A stretch of DNA of 64,000 nucleotides from positions 124,001 to 188,000 of the forward strand of contig JAGHIE010000020.1 in assembly GCA_017887325.1 (NCBI GenBank), written 5' to 3'. This stretch comes from Oscillospiraceae bacterium (GTDB taxonomy: Bacteria; Bacillota; Clostridia; Oscillospirales; Ruminococcaceae). Positions 9,258 through 17,075 of the stretch are shown here, in pieces. Each line of letters opens with the position of its first letter. The stretch's first letter is position 1. The notes beneath the pieces were generated by a model. It did no database searches. It was not told the DNA's origin and saw only the letters and a program-made list of their open reading frames with translations. The position numbers were made by a program, and so were the translations under genes.

Positions 9258-11159
9258 TTATCTCATTGTATTTAAATATTCATTATCATAAATATATGAA
9301 TCTAAGTTCCATTGTGATTTTAATGTTTCTGGAACTTCAAAAATCAATCCTATATTTCCCTTTTTTATTTTTACTTGTTCTCCATAAACATCTACAACAA
9401 TTGAGTTATTGTCATAGTATCCTATGCCTTCAAATATTGTTGATAAAGCTGTATCGCTCCTAGTCTTAAAGCCTTCTAATTTTACTTTAACTGACTCTAT
9501 ATCATTCTCTTCTATGGTAAGAACTCCTGCATTCCAATCTTGACCATTTGAATATACTGAAATATATTCTTTTAAATCTGTAGTTTGTGTAGACTCATTA
9601 TTCCAATTTGTATCAATAGGTTTCCAATCAAAATTTTCTACTTTTTGTTGATTATTTGTTTTTTCTGCTATGTAATTTTCTGTATTTTCATTTGTTGTTT
9701 CAAAGCCTGAATCAACCAACTCATCTCCTTTTTCTGAAAAATGATATATATTTACTCCTGTTAAATCATATCCTCCAGATGAAATCATAACTATTGTTCC
9801 GTCTGGATAAATTGATAGCTGTGATCTTTCTCCCAATGTATATTCATCAATCAACTTTTTAGGAGTATTGTTATTAATACCATATATATCACAAATATAT
9901 TTTTCTTCAGCACCATAGCTAATTATCAACTCATCTACTCCATTATTATCCACATCATAATATGTATAGTAAAAACCAGTATAAACTCCGTCTTTCAATC
10001 CACCTTCTTGATAATAATACTCTTGCATCATTACTTCACTAATATTAGGAAACTCCCCTTCTTCAAAACTTCTCTTTAACATAGCTTGTCTGTACTCATC
10101 AAGGATAGGTAAGTATATTTCTTCTACATTTATTTTTTCTTTATCTGTTTCAGTTTTATTTTCAATACCCTCTTGTACTATTTCTTGTTCTTGTTTTAAT
10201 TTTCTTTCTTCATCTTTATTATTTTTGTAAAGTGTAATTCCAGTAGCAACTCCACCTATTATAGCTACGGCAGATATTCCTGCAATAATTTTAGTAACTA
10301 CTCCTTTTGAAATAGAAGAAAGTGATGATTTTGCTACAGTTGTTCCCATTTTTTCAGATAAACTTATAACATCTTCTGGTTTTGCTCCATCTATATTTCC
10401 AACAACATCACATTTTTCTATAATGTTTTGAAAAATACTAATACTCGGTAATTCTGATGCTTGTATATCCATATTTTTGAACAACAATAATAAAAATGGA
10501 AGAGGAGCAAGGCTGTAAAGTTTTGTTCCACTTTTTTCTAATTCTTTTACCTTAAGTTCTATTCTTTTTCGTCCATAAGAAAGTCTTGATTTTACTGTGT
10601 TTTCACTTACATCAATAATTTGTGCAATTTCTTTTATGCTCATTTGTTGATAATAAAACATACTTATAACAAGTCTTTGTTCATCATTTAATGTTTCTAA
10701 AATCTCATTAATCAACCTAGCTGTTTCCTTTTGGTCTACTACTATTTCTGGTATATTTTCTAATCTATTATCTTCAAAATCTATGATTTCTTCATCATCT
10801 GTAGACATTGTTGAAAACATTATTGGTTTTGTTTTTCTAAGATAATCAACTGTTGTATTATGTGCTATTGTTTTTATCCAAGCTCTAAATTTGTTTGGAT
10901 CTTGCAATTGTGAAAGTTTTTTAAATCCTTTCACATAAGAATCTTGCAAAATATCAAGAACTGTATCTTGTGATTTTACCATAGTTTTAATAGTAAGATA
11001 AACATTATTATATGTACGCTTATATAATTCACCCATTGCTTGTTGATCACCTAATTTTGCTTTATTTATCAACTCATCTGAAAAACCTTGAAATTCATTA
11101 CATTTTGGACATACATCTATACCATCTTTAATTTCTAATCCACATTTAAAACACTTCAT
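9258..11159 (-). CDS. ECF-type sigma-70 factor with zinc ribbon and fused membrane/extracellular domain
   Basis: A 633-residue modular protein. Residues 1-22 form a zinc ribbon (CFKCG...CPKCN). Sigma region 2 lies about 45-110 (DILQDSYVKGFKKL, WIKTIAHNTTVDYLR), and region 4 about 150-205 with a helix-turn-helix (SIKEIAQIIDVSENTVKSRL). A hydrophobic stretch at 214-230 precedes a clear transmembrane helix at 289-311, then a charged linker and an external domain of about 290 residues. Within that, YDVDNNGVDELII (402-413) resembles a calcium-binding loop. Fusion to a membrane domain suggests the sigma factor is tethered and carries its own sensor in place of a separate anti-sigma factor. It follows a 43-residue gene by 18 bases. 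Confidence 0.87.
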   Translation of the reverse strand: MKCFKCGLEIKDGIDVCPKCNEFQGFSDELINKAKLGDQQAMGELYKRTYNNVYLTIKTMVKSQDTVLDILQDSYVKGFKKLSQLQDPNKFRAWIKTIAHNTTVDYLRKTKPIMFSTMSTDDEEIIDFEDNRLENIPEIVVDQKETARLINEILETLNDEQRLVISMFYYQQMSIKEIAQIIDVSENTVKSRLSYGRKRIELKVKELEKSGTKLYSLAPLPFLLLLFKNMDIQASELPSISIFQNIIEKCDVVGNIDGAKPEDVISLSEKMGTTVAKSSLSSISKGVVTKIIAGISAVAIIGGVATGITLYKNNKDEERKLKQEQEIVQEGIENKTETDKEKINVEEIYLPILDEYRQAMLKRSFEEGEFPNISEVMMQEYYYQEGGLKDGVYTGFYYTYYDVDNNGVDELIISYGAEEKYICDIYGINNNTPKKLIDEYTLGERSQLSIYPDGTIVMISSGGYDLTGVNIYHFSEKGDELVDSGFETTNENTENYIAEKTNNQQKVENFDWKPIDTNWNNESTQTTDLKEYISVYSNGQDWNAGVLTIEENDIESVKVKLEGFKTRSDTALSTIFEGIGYYDNNSIVVDVYGEQVKIKKGNIGLIFEVPETLKSQWNLDSYIYDNEYLNTMR

Positions 11160-11177
11160 ATTATTCTCCTAAATTCA

Positions 11178-11309
11178 TTATAATTTTCTATCAGAATTTG
11201 AAAACACTCTTTTTAAAATTTTTTCGAATATCTTTTTGGATACTTGTAAATCAAGTTTATTTTTTTCTGCATATATTTCAAATATTTTATAGATACTGTT
11301 AATTTTCAT
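11178..11309 (-). CDS. 43-residue basic peptide preceding the sigma-factor gene
   Basis: MKINSIYKIFEIYAEKNKL... ends SNSDRKL. It is a short Lys-rich helical peptide with no membrane segment. The evidence that it is real is the AGAGGTG ribosome binding site 7-8 bases before the ATG, its place directly behind the ECF-type promoter at 11330-11360, and an 18-base gap to the sigma gene. The family is unknown. It could modulate the sigma factor or simply couple its translation. Confidence 0.6.
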   Translation of the reverse strand: MKINSIYKIFEIYAEKNKLDLQVSKKIFEKILKRVFSNSDRKL

Positions 11310-11329
11310 ATTCTTCACCTCTTTTACTT

Positions 11330-11360
11330 ACTAGACGTAAAAAATATTAAACAGGTTTTA
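11330..11360 (-). promoter_or_regulatory. ECF-sigma-type promoter of the sigma-factor operon (autoregulatory)
   Basis: The minus strand reads TAAAACC, 16 bases, CGTCTAGT, matching the promoter at 9215-9245 in both boxes and in spacing while the spacer sequence differs. Its position about 20 bases before the 43-residue gene suggests that the sigma factor drives its own operon. Confidence 0.72.
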
Positions 11361-11447
11361 AAATATGATATAAAATTTATTAACAATATTATATCACATA
11401 TATTCAATTAGCAACAATCTTCTTTAAATAAATTAAAATTACACTAT

Positions 11448-12064
11448 TTAATCTACCTCTGTATCAGAAACGTCACAACGAGAACAACTATACCTGTGAT
11501 TTGTTTCATCATGTTTCCAATCACTTGCAACATGTTCAAGTGCTTCAATAACTAAATCTTCTCTAGCTGTTTCTTGCTTGCTTTCATCAAATAGTTTATC
11601 ACAAACAGAACATTGATAATGAGCTTTTGTTCCTTCAACGCCACATTTAGCAGGAACTTCAGTAATTAAATCACCATAATTGTGATCTGCTAAAGGTAAC
11701 AGTTCATCAGAACCTTCTATAACCTTTCCACAATCGTTACATTTTTTGTAAGCATTGTGTCCTTGTTCAACACAAGTAGAAGGTTTAGCTGGAACTTCTG
11801 TTACATTTTTATGTGCACAGTCAACTGTTACAGTACATGTATCAGAATATTCTCCTGCCTTAGCAGTAATAGTTGTAGTACCTACTTTTAATGCAGTAAC
11901 TGTTCCATCATTAGAAACAGTTGCAATTTCTTGATTTCTAGAACTCCATTCAACAACATCAGTAGAATCTTGTGGAGTAACTGTTGCTGTCAATTTACCT
12001 TGTTCTCCTGCTTTAATTGATAATTCTTTCTTATCAATTTCAATTTCCCCAAAAAGTTTTCTAT
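11448..12064 (-). pseudogene. 5'-truncated tail of a Big_2-domain cell-surface protein
   Basis: The frame encodes the end of an Ig-like group 2 domain (KAGEQGKLTATVTPQD, then WSSRNQEIATVSNDGTVTAL) and two or three Cys/His repeats (CAHKNVTEVPAKPSTC, YKKCNDCGKVI, YQCSVCDKLF) typical of large clostridial surface proteins. The reading frame extends upstream of the internal ATG at 11993 to about 12064, where it meets a stop with no start codon, ribosome site or signal peptide. It is therefore the 3' remnant of a much longer gene, probably not expressed. Confidence 0.8.
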
Positions 12065-12117
12065 TTTTATTTTTTTAATCCTATTTTACAATATATATAC
12101 ATACATCAAAATAATAA

Positions 12118-12158
12118 AAAGTCCTAAATACAAATTAAAATGTTTAGGATTTTTTATT
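12118..12158. terminator. Bidirectional terminator hairpin beside repeat copy B
   Basis: AAAGTCCTAAA...TTTAGGATTTTTTA form a stem with one bulge around a loop much like that of the 4645 hairpin, with T-rich tracts on both sides. It lies between the Big_2 remnant and repeat copy B. Confidence 0.7.
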
Positions 12159-12167
12159 TTTATATAG

Positions 12168-12425
12168 CCCAACAGTTGCCTTTCTTTTTATAGTATTCAT
12201 CGAATTTTCACTATCAACATCGTCTGTGTCCTGCATCTATTATTACAGTTTCAGTATTATCCAAATTTTTATTTGTTGCAATAGCTTTTTCTTCCAGTAA
12301 ACTTCCAAATGACAAATACATTATCGCTAATGTTAGCATTATAGATAAAAATATCAACTTTGATTTTTTTATATATGTATGCAAAAAAACACCCCATATT
12401 TTTAGTATATGGTTGGCTGTTTTTG
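12168..12425 (-). repeat. Dispersed repeat copy B, the most complete amidase-like remnant
   Basis: Read on the minus strand it gives KKSKLIFLSIMLTLAIMYL (membrane anchor or signal), a linker EEKAIATNKNLDNTE, then TVIIDAGH, which matches the first conserved strand of Amidase_3/CwlD-type N-acetylmuramoyl-L-alanine amidases. The frame then breaks and continues in another frame as VDSENSMNTIKRKATVGLY. No ATG with a ribosome site opens it. At its minus-strand 5' side lies the hairpin accccatatttttagtatatggt. It aligns almost full length with copy D (43880-44137). Confidence 0.72.
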
Positions 12426-12474
12426 GTTATGTGTATATGATTATTCTTTTAATTATATTAACAAGTATCTTTTT

Positions 12475-12625
12475 GAAAATCAAAAAGATCATATTCTAAT
12501 GATCTTTTAATCATTTTGTTATAATCAACATCATATTTTTAAAAATATTCTCTTGTATAAACTTTTGTAACACTAGTATATAAAGTTATTATATTATTTA
12601 TTTTTCCATACGTATAAATAGACAT
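12475..12625 (-). pseudogene. Small decayed coding fragment, unidentified
   Basis: The minus strand reads MSIYTYGKINNIITLYTSVT, then KVYTREYF and a stop, and after a frame change KYDVDYNKMIKRSLEYDLFD. Two adjoining pieces in different frames suggest a frameshifted short gene. I do not recognise it. The remaining intergenic sequence to 12684 holds only a weak inverted repeat near 12629. Confidence 0.3.
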
Positions 12626-12684
12626 AAAAAATCGCCACCTTATGATGACGATTTCTTGTTTATTAAATACATTTTAATATTTTT

Positions 12685-13401
12685 TCAAAATGTATTTATA
12701 TTACTATGTGATTTATTATTTTTTAAGTATGTATTTTTCCAATACCCTTCATCATATTTTTCACACTGTTCTTCCGGTTGCTTTATCTGATTATATACAT
12801 TCTAAATAAAGGACAAATGATTTTTTATTTATATCTCTATTATTATTTTTTACCTTTAGATATTCTTCTCTAATATCTTTCCACCCGTCTTCATATTCTA
12901 GTATTTCATTAAGTTTATATTCTATATTTTTAGACATTTCTCTAAATTCAAATGAATATCTACCATCTTTGCAATTTTTCAAATATTTATATCCTTTATC
13001 TATATCTTCTTCTAAATAATAAATAACTGCAAAATCACAACTTCTAGTAACCTTAGAATTTTTCTTATCGATAACTTTTATAGTTATTACTTAGGTAGAA
13101 TCTTCTGGATAGCTATATGCAGTGCCTTTTATAGCTTCTTTAATTGCTATCATAAATTGCTCTTTAAGTTTTTTAGGATTATGCCATAAATCTGATTTTT
13201 GTAAAATAAAGTTGAAATCAAAATCATAACCACGATTACCACCTTTTATTTTAATTACAAGATGACGACTACCACTTCCAATTAATTTAAATTGGAATGT
13301 TGTGTTAAATCTTTCTTTCATTATTTTTTGAGTTTTTTAATGATTGTTTTAATCTCTAACCTATAAGCATTATATTCTTTTTTACTCACATAAATATACA
13401 T
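12685..13401 (-). pseudogene. Decayed nucleotidyltransferase-fold gene
   Basis: The pieces in order are MYIYVSKKEYNAYRLEIK (13401-13321), a frame change to MKERFNTTFQFKLIGSGSR... (from 13321), a stop codon at 13091-13093, the same frame continuing VITIKVIDKKNSKV... to 12791, and a further frame change giving YNQIKQPEEQCEKYDEGYW to about 12685. LIGSGSR followed by YDFDFNF, and later SCDFAVIYY, fit the G-S...D-x-D...D pattern of polymerase-beta-type nucleotidyltransferases, as in MNT antitoxins and cGAS/DncV-like enzymes. At least one nonsense codon and two frame changes make it a pseudogene. The first piece has GAAGGA before its ATG and overlaps the second by one base, so it could instead be a separate peptide. 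Confidence 0.65.
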
Positions 13402-13633
13402 ATACTTATTCCTTCTTTCACATATTCCCTATCCGACCACTTAGCATAACTAAATCATATTATAATAGTACAATATTTTTAATTTATCAATATATTTTCA
13501 CCAAAAACCCCACTTTATGATAATTTATTTTTCATAAAATTCAGTTGTACTCTTAAAAATATTTGTAACAAGATTTAATACATGATTTTCATTTTTTAGA
13601 TATACAAAAGGATTATAACAATGACTTTATAAC

Positions 13634-13672
13634 AAAATGACTTTTAGATATATTTCTAAAAGTCATTTTTAT
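13634..13672. terminator. Terminator downstream of asnB
   Basis: A near-perfect 15-bp stem (AAAATGACTTTTAGA, 13634-13648, and its complement 13655-13669) is flanked by A- and T-runs. It can end asnB transcription on the minus strand, and any plus-strand transcript as well. The gap 13402-13742 otherwise shows only AT-rich sequence. Confidence 0.75.
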
Positions 13673-13742
13673 TATTATTTATATATTTTTATCTAAAAAT
13701 TCTATTACAAATACTCCCAATATTAATATTATAATTTCAAAA

Positions 13743-15326
13743 TTATTTACCACTATCTCCATAGTTTTTTAATACCCTAGCACTAGGATCATCAACTTTA
13801 CAACCTTCCCATTCTTTATTTGGCATCCAAAAATCAGGTATCATATGTTCTTGATTTGGATAAAACTTTTCGAATATTTCTCTATACAATAAACTTTCTT
13901 TGGTAAAAGGTTGTGAAAAACTATATTTTTTTCTCTTTTCTTCATATTCTTCATCACTATACTTTTCTTGTACATATTCTTTTAAATCATCTACCATACT
14001 ATGTCCAACGGCATCGCTAAATGCTGCTTTTTCTCTCCATAATATTTCTTGTGGTAAAAATTCTTCATCTGAAAAAGCTTTTCTAAGTAAATATTTTCCC
14101 TTGTTATATATATTCATTTTTTTGCTAGGATCTATTGCCATAACATATTTTACAAAATCCAAATCTCCAAATGGCACCCTTGCTTCTAAACTATTTGATG
14201 CTAAACATCTATCTGCTCTTAACACATCATAATAGTGTAATTCTCTTATTCTTTTTGCAGATTCTTTTTGAAACTCTTGAGCTGATGGAGCAAAATCAGT
14301 ATATTTATATCCAAACAATTCATCTGATATTTCTCCTGTTAATAATACCTTAATATCGGTATTTTCATGTATATATTTACAAACTAAATACATACCAATA
14401 CTAGCTCTAATTGTTGTTATATCATATGTTGCAAGTGTGTATATAACTTTTTCTAATGCATCTATAACATCTTTTTTTGTCATAATAACTTCTGTATGAT
14501 CTGATTTTAAAAAATCTGACACTTGTTTTGCATATTTTAAATCTATAGCATCTTTTTCCATTCCTATTGCAAAAGTTCTTATAGGAGTTTTTGTATATCT
14601 AGATGCTATTGAACACACCAAACTCGAATCTAATCCACCAGATAATAAAAATCCTAATGGAGCATCTGAATCTAATCTTTTCCTAACTCCACAAATTAAT
14701 TTATCTTTTATATTTCCAAGAATTGTATCCATATCGTCATAACAATATTTTCCTACTTCATAAATTTTTGAATAGCAAGTAAACTTTCCATTGCACCAAT
14801 AGTATCCAGGAGGAAAAGGATTTATTTCTTCAACAAGTCCTAATAAACCTTTAGGTTCACTTGCAAATGCTATTTCCCCATTTTTAGAAAATCCATAATA
14901 CAAAGGTCTAATTCCTATAGGGTCTCTTGCTGCAACTACCATATCTTTATTAGCATCATAAATAATAAGAGCAAATTCTGAATCTAATTTTTCAAACATT
15001 TCTACCCCATACTCGATATACAAAGGATTTATTATTTCACAATCAGATTCACTTTTAAAAGTATATCCTTTTTCTTCTAACTCTTTCTTTAGTTTACGAT
15101 AACCATAAATCTCTCCATTACAAATACTTGTAATTTTATCATATATAAATGGCTGCATTCCATTTTCTGATAATCCCATTATAGATAATCTGGCAAATCC
15201 TAAATATCCTTTTGGAATTTGTTGAACTCTATACCCGTCTGGTCCCCTTTCCTTCATATTTAACAAAGCTCTTTTTACATCTTCTTTTAAAAATTTTTCT
15301 CCTAAAAAACCAACAATACAACACAT
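13743..15326 (-). CDS. asnB: Glutamine-hydrolysing asparagine synthetase B
   Basis: Makes asparagine from aspartate, glutamine and ATP. The 527 residues begin MCCIVGF, so Cys2 becomes the N-terminal glutaminase nucleophile after Met removal. The class II amidotransferase domain (NMKERGPDGY, ICNGEIYGY) occupies roughly 1-190, and the synthetase domain carries the pyrophosphate-binding loop LLSGGLDSSLV near residue 230 and TGEISDELFGY. Length matches the family. AAGGGGTG precedes the start. It is a single-gene unit with its own promoter and an asparagine-type T-box leader, so it should be switched on when tRNA-Asn is uncharged. Confidence 0.96.
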   Translation of the reverse strand: MCCIVGFLGEKFLKEDVKRALLNMKERGPDGYRVQQIPKGYLGFARLSIMGLSENGMQPFIYDKITSICNGEIYGYRKLKKELEEKGYTFKSESDCEIINPLYIEYGVEMFEKLDSEFALIIYDANKDMVVAARDPIGIRPLYYGFSKNGEIAFASEPKGLLGLVEEINPFPPGYYWCNGKFTCYSKIYEVGKYCYDDMDTILGNIKDKLICGVRKRLDSDAPLGFLLSGGLDSSLVCSIASRYTKTPIRTFAIGMEKDAIDLKYAKQVSDFLKSDHTEVIMTKKDVIDALEKVIYTLATYDITTIRASIGMYLVCKYIHENTDIKVLLTGEISDELFGYKYTDFAPSAQEFQKESAKRIRELHYYDVLRADRCLASNSLEARVPFGDLDFVKYVMAIDPSKKMNIYNKGKYLLRKAFSDEEFLPQEILWREKAAFSDAVGHSMVDDLKEYVQEKYSDEEYEEKRKKYSFSQPFTKESLLYREIFEKFYPNQEHMIPDFWMPNKEWEGCKVDDPSARVLKNYGDSGK

Positions 15327-15339
15327 ATATATGCACCCC

Positions 15340-15645
15340 TTTTATTATTTTAAGATAGAAATAATAAAAGGTAGCAAATCTATCCTAATAACTTAGGACG
15401 AATTGCTACCTAAAATCCGCGGTGCCACCTAATTTAGCATAATAAAATACACTCTCTTTTACTTTGTATTCACCATTGAAATACTATCTCTTAACGCGAG
15501 AACACGACTCCCCTACTATTAAAAAATCTTAATTTCAGTTTGCAACTCCAGAGTGTTCTTTCAGATAATATCTATATTAGGTTTCCAGCTTTTCCTAACT
15601 CTCTGTAAAAGATTAATTATCCTACTTTTCTCTATCACTGTTGTT
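15340..15645 (-). promoter_or_regulatory. T-box leader (tRNA-Asn sensing) of asnB
   Basis: On the minus strand the leader has the stem I loop-E signature AGTAGGATAAT paired with ATTATCTGAAAG, a GTTAGG-type distal region, and the highly conserved T-box GGTGGCACCGCGG (15417-15429). A terminator follows: GGTAGCAA...TTGCTACC (15370-15410) then TTTTATTATT. In the specifier loop, GAAAG AAC A places AAC (Asn codon, 15555-15557) followed by a purine. This matches the downstream asparagine synthetase. Confidence 0.93.
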
Positions 15646-15652
15646 GTTTAGT

Positions 15653-15681
15653 ATGATACCACATTAAATTATTAAAGTCAA
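15653..15681 (-). promoter_or_regulatory. Sigma-A promoter of asnB
   Basis: On the minus strand TTGACT (15676-15681) and TATCAT (15653-15658) are separated by 17 bases. The expected transcript start falls just before the T-box stem I. Confidence 0.75.
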
Positions 15682-15740
15682 TATATTAAATATAATTTTT
15701 ATTATTACTGATTATTAATCTTTAATTTTAGCTAATAATT

Positions 15741-15848
15741 TTATTTTTTCATTCTTATACCACGATAAAGCTCATCAAACCCTCTTTGTGTTTCTAAAAA
15801 TTTAAATTTCCTAAAATTACAAAATCTCCTAAAGGTGTTACGTATCAT
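15741..15848 (-). pseudogene. Short remnant or 35-residue reading frame, unidentified
   Basis: ATG 15848 to stop 15741 encodes MIRNTFRRFCNFRKFKFL... ending RGFDELYRGIRMKK. The overlapping frame upstream reads LGDFVILGNLNF before a stop, so this looks like two pieces of one frameshifted C-terminus rather than an independent gene. No good ribosome site is seen. The rest of the 15682-15877 gap is AT-rich with no other signal. Confidence 0.3.
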
Positions 15849-15877
15849 AATAATTTATACATAAACGTCAATATAAA

Positions 15878-17071
15878 TTATCCTCTTTTTTCTTTAATTG
15901 CTTTTTCTATTCTTGTCATAGCTTCTCTAGTTGATTGTTCTGTACCAAATGATGTTAAACGGAAAAATCCCTCACCATTACTACCAAAACCACTTCCAGG
16001 AGTTCCCACAACGCCCACTGTTTCCAATAAAAAATCAAAAAAATCCCAAGAAGTCATTCCAAAAGGACATTTTAACCATATATATGGTGAATTTTTACCA
16101 CCGGTATGCCATATTTCTAATCTTGTTAATGTGTCAGAAATTAATTTTGCATTTTTCATATATACGTCAATATTCTTTTTGCATTCTTGTTGACCTTTTT
16201 CAGTAAATACAGCCTCAGCAGCTTTTTGTACAGGATATGATACACCATTAAATTTAGTTGTTTGTCTTCTCAACCACATTTTTCGTAAAGACATACCTTC
16301 TCTAATCAAATCGTTTGGTACAATAGTATACCCACATCTTACTCCTGTAAAACCTGCTGTCTTTGATAAAGAACAAAATTCTATTGCACATTTTTTTGCA
16401 TCTTCAATTTCAAAAATGCTTCTAGGAATATCACTATCGTTTATAAATGCTTCATAAGCTGCATCATATAATATTATAGCTTCATTTTTATTTGCATAAT
16501 CAACCCATTGTTTTAACTGTTCTCTGTTATAACAAGCACCTGTGGGATTATTAGGAGAACATAGATATATAATATCAGCTTTTTTATCATAATCTGGTAA
16601 TGGTAAAAAATTATTTTTTATATTTGCATTCATAAAACAGATTTCTCGTCCTGACATTTTGTTTGTATCACAATATACAGGATATACAGGATTTGGAATT
16701 AATATATTATTTTCATTATCAAATAAATCTAGTATATTTCCAATATCACTTTTTGCTCCATCACTAATAAATATTTCACTTAAATTTATATCAACTCCAT
16801 AAGATTGATAATACGATTTAATTCGTTCTCTTAAAAATGTGTATCCTTGCTCTGGACCATATCCATGGAAAGTTTCAAGTTCTCCTTGCTCTTTTACTGC
16901 ATTTTCAAAAGCTGTAACCACACTTTTACAAAGTGGACGAGTTACATCTCCAATCCCCATTCTAATAACTTTTGCGTCTGGATTAAAGCTCATGTAATCA
17001 CTTACTTTTTTAGCAATTGTAGAAAACAAATAACTTTCTTCTAAATTTTTATAATTACTATTTATTTTCAT
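15878..17071 (-). CDS. dapL: LL-diaminopimelate aminotransferase
   Basis: PLP enzyme of 397 residues that converts tetrahydrodipicolinate to LL-2,6-diaminopimelate in one step using glutamate as amino donor, for lysine and peptidoglycan synthesis. Visible marks are MGIGDVTRPL and GYGPEQGYTFLR near the start, LCSPNNPTGA, and the PLP lysine in SLSKTAGFTGVRCGY. The C-terminus GSGFGSNGEGFFRLTSFG is characteristic of DapL. It starts 4 bases after pyrG ends and is the last gene of the nitrogen operon. Its product is used by DapF, encoded two genes upstream. Confidence 0.95.
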   Translation of the reverse strand: MKINSNYKNLEESYLFSTIAKKVSDYMSFNPDAKVIRMGIGDVTRPLCKSVVTAFENAVKEQGELETFHGYGPEQGYTFLRERIKSYYQSYGVDINLSEIFISDGAKSDIGNILDLFDNENNILIPNPVYPVYCDTNKMSGREICFMNANIKNNFLPLPDYDKKADIIYLCSPNNPTGACYNREQLKQWVDYANKNEAIILYDAAYEAFINDSDIPRSIFEIEDAKKCAIEFCSLSKTAGFTGVRCGYTIVPNDLIREGMSLRKMWLRRQTTKFNGVSYPVQKAAEAVFTEKGQQECKKNIDVYMKNAKLISDTLTRLEIWHTGGKNSPYIWLKCPFGMTSWDFFDFLLETVGVVGTPGSGFGSNGEGFFRLTSFGTEQSTREAMTRIEKAIKEKRG

Positions 17072-17075
17072 ATTA

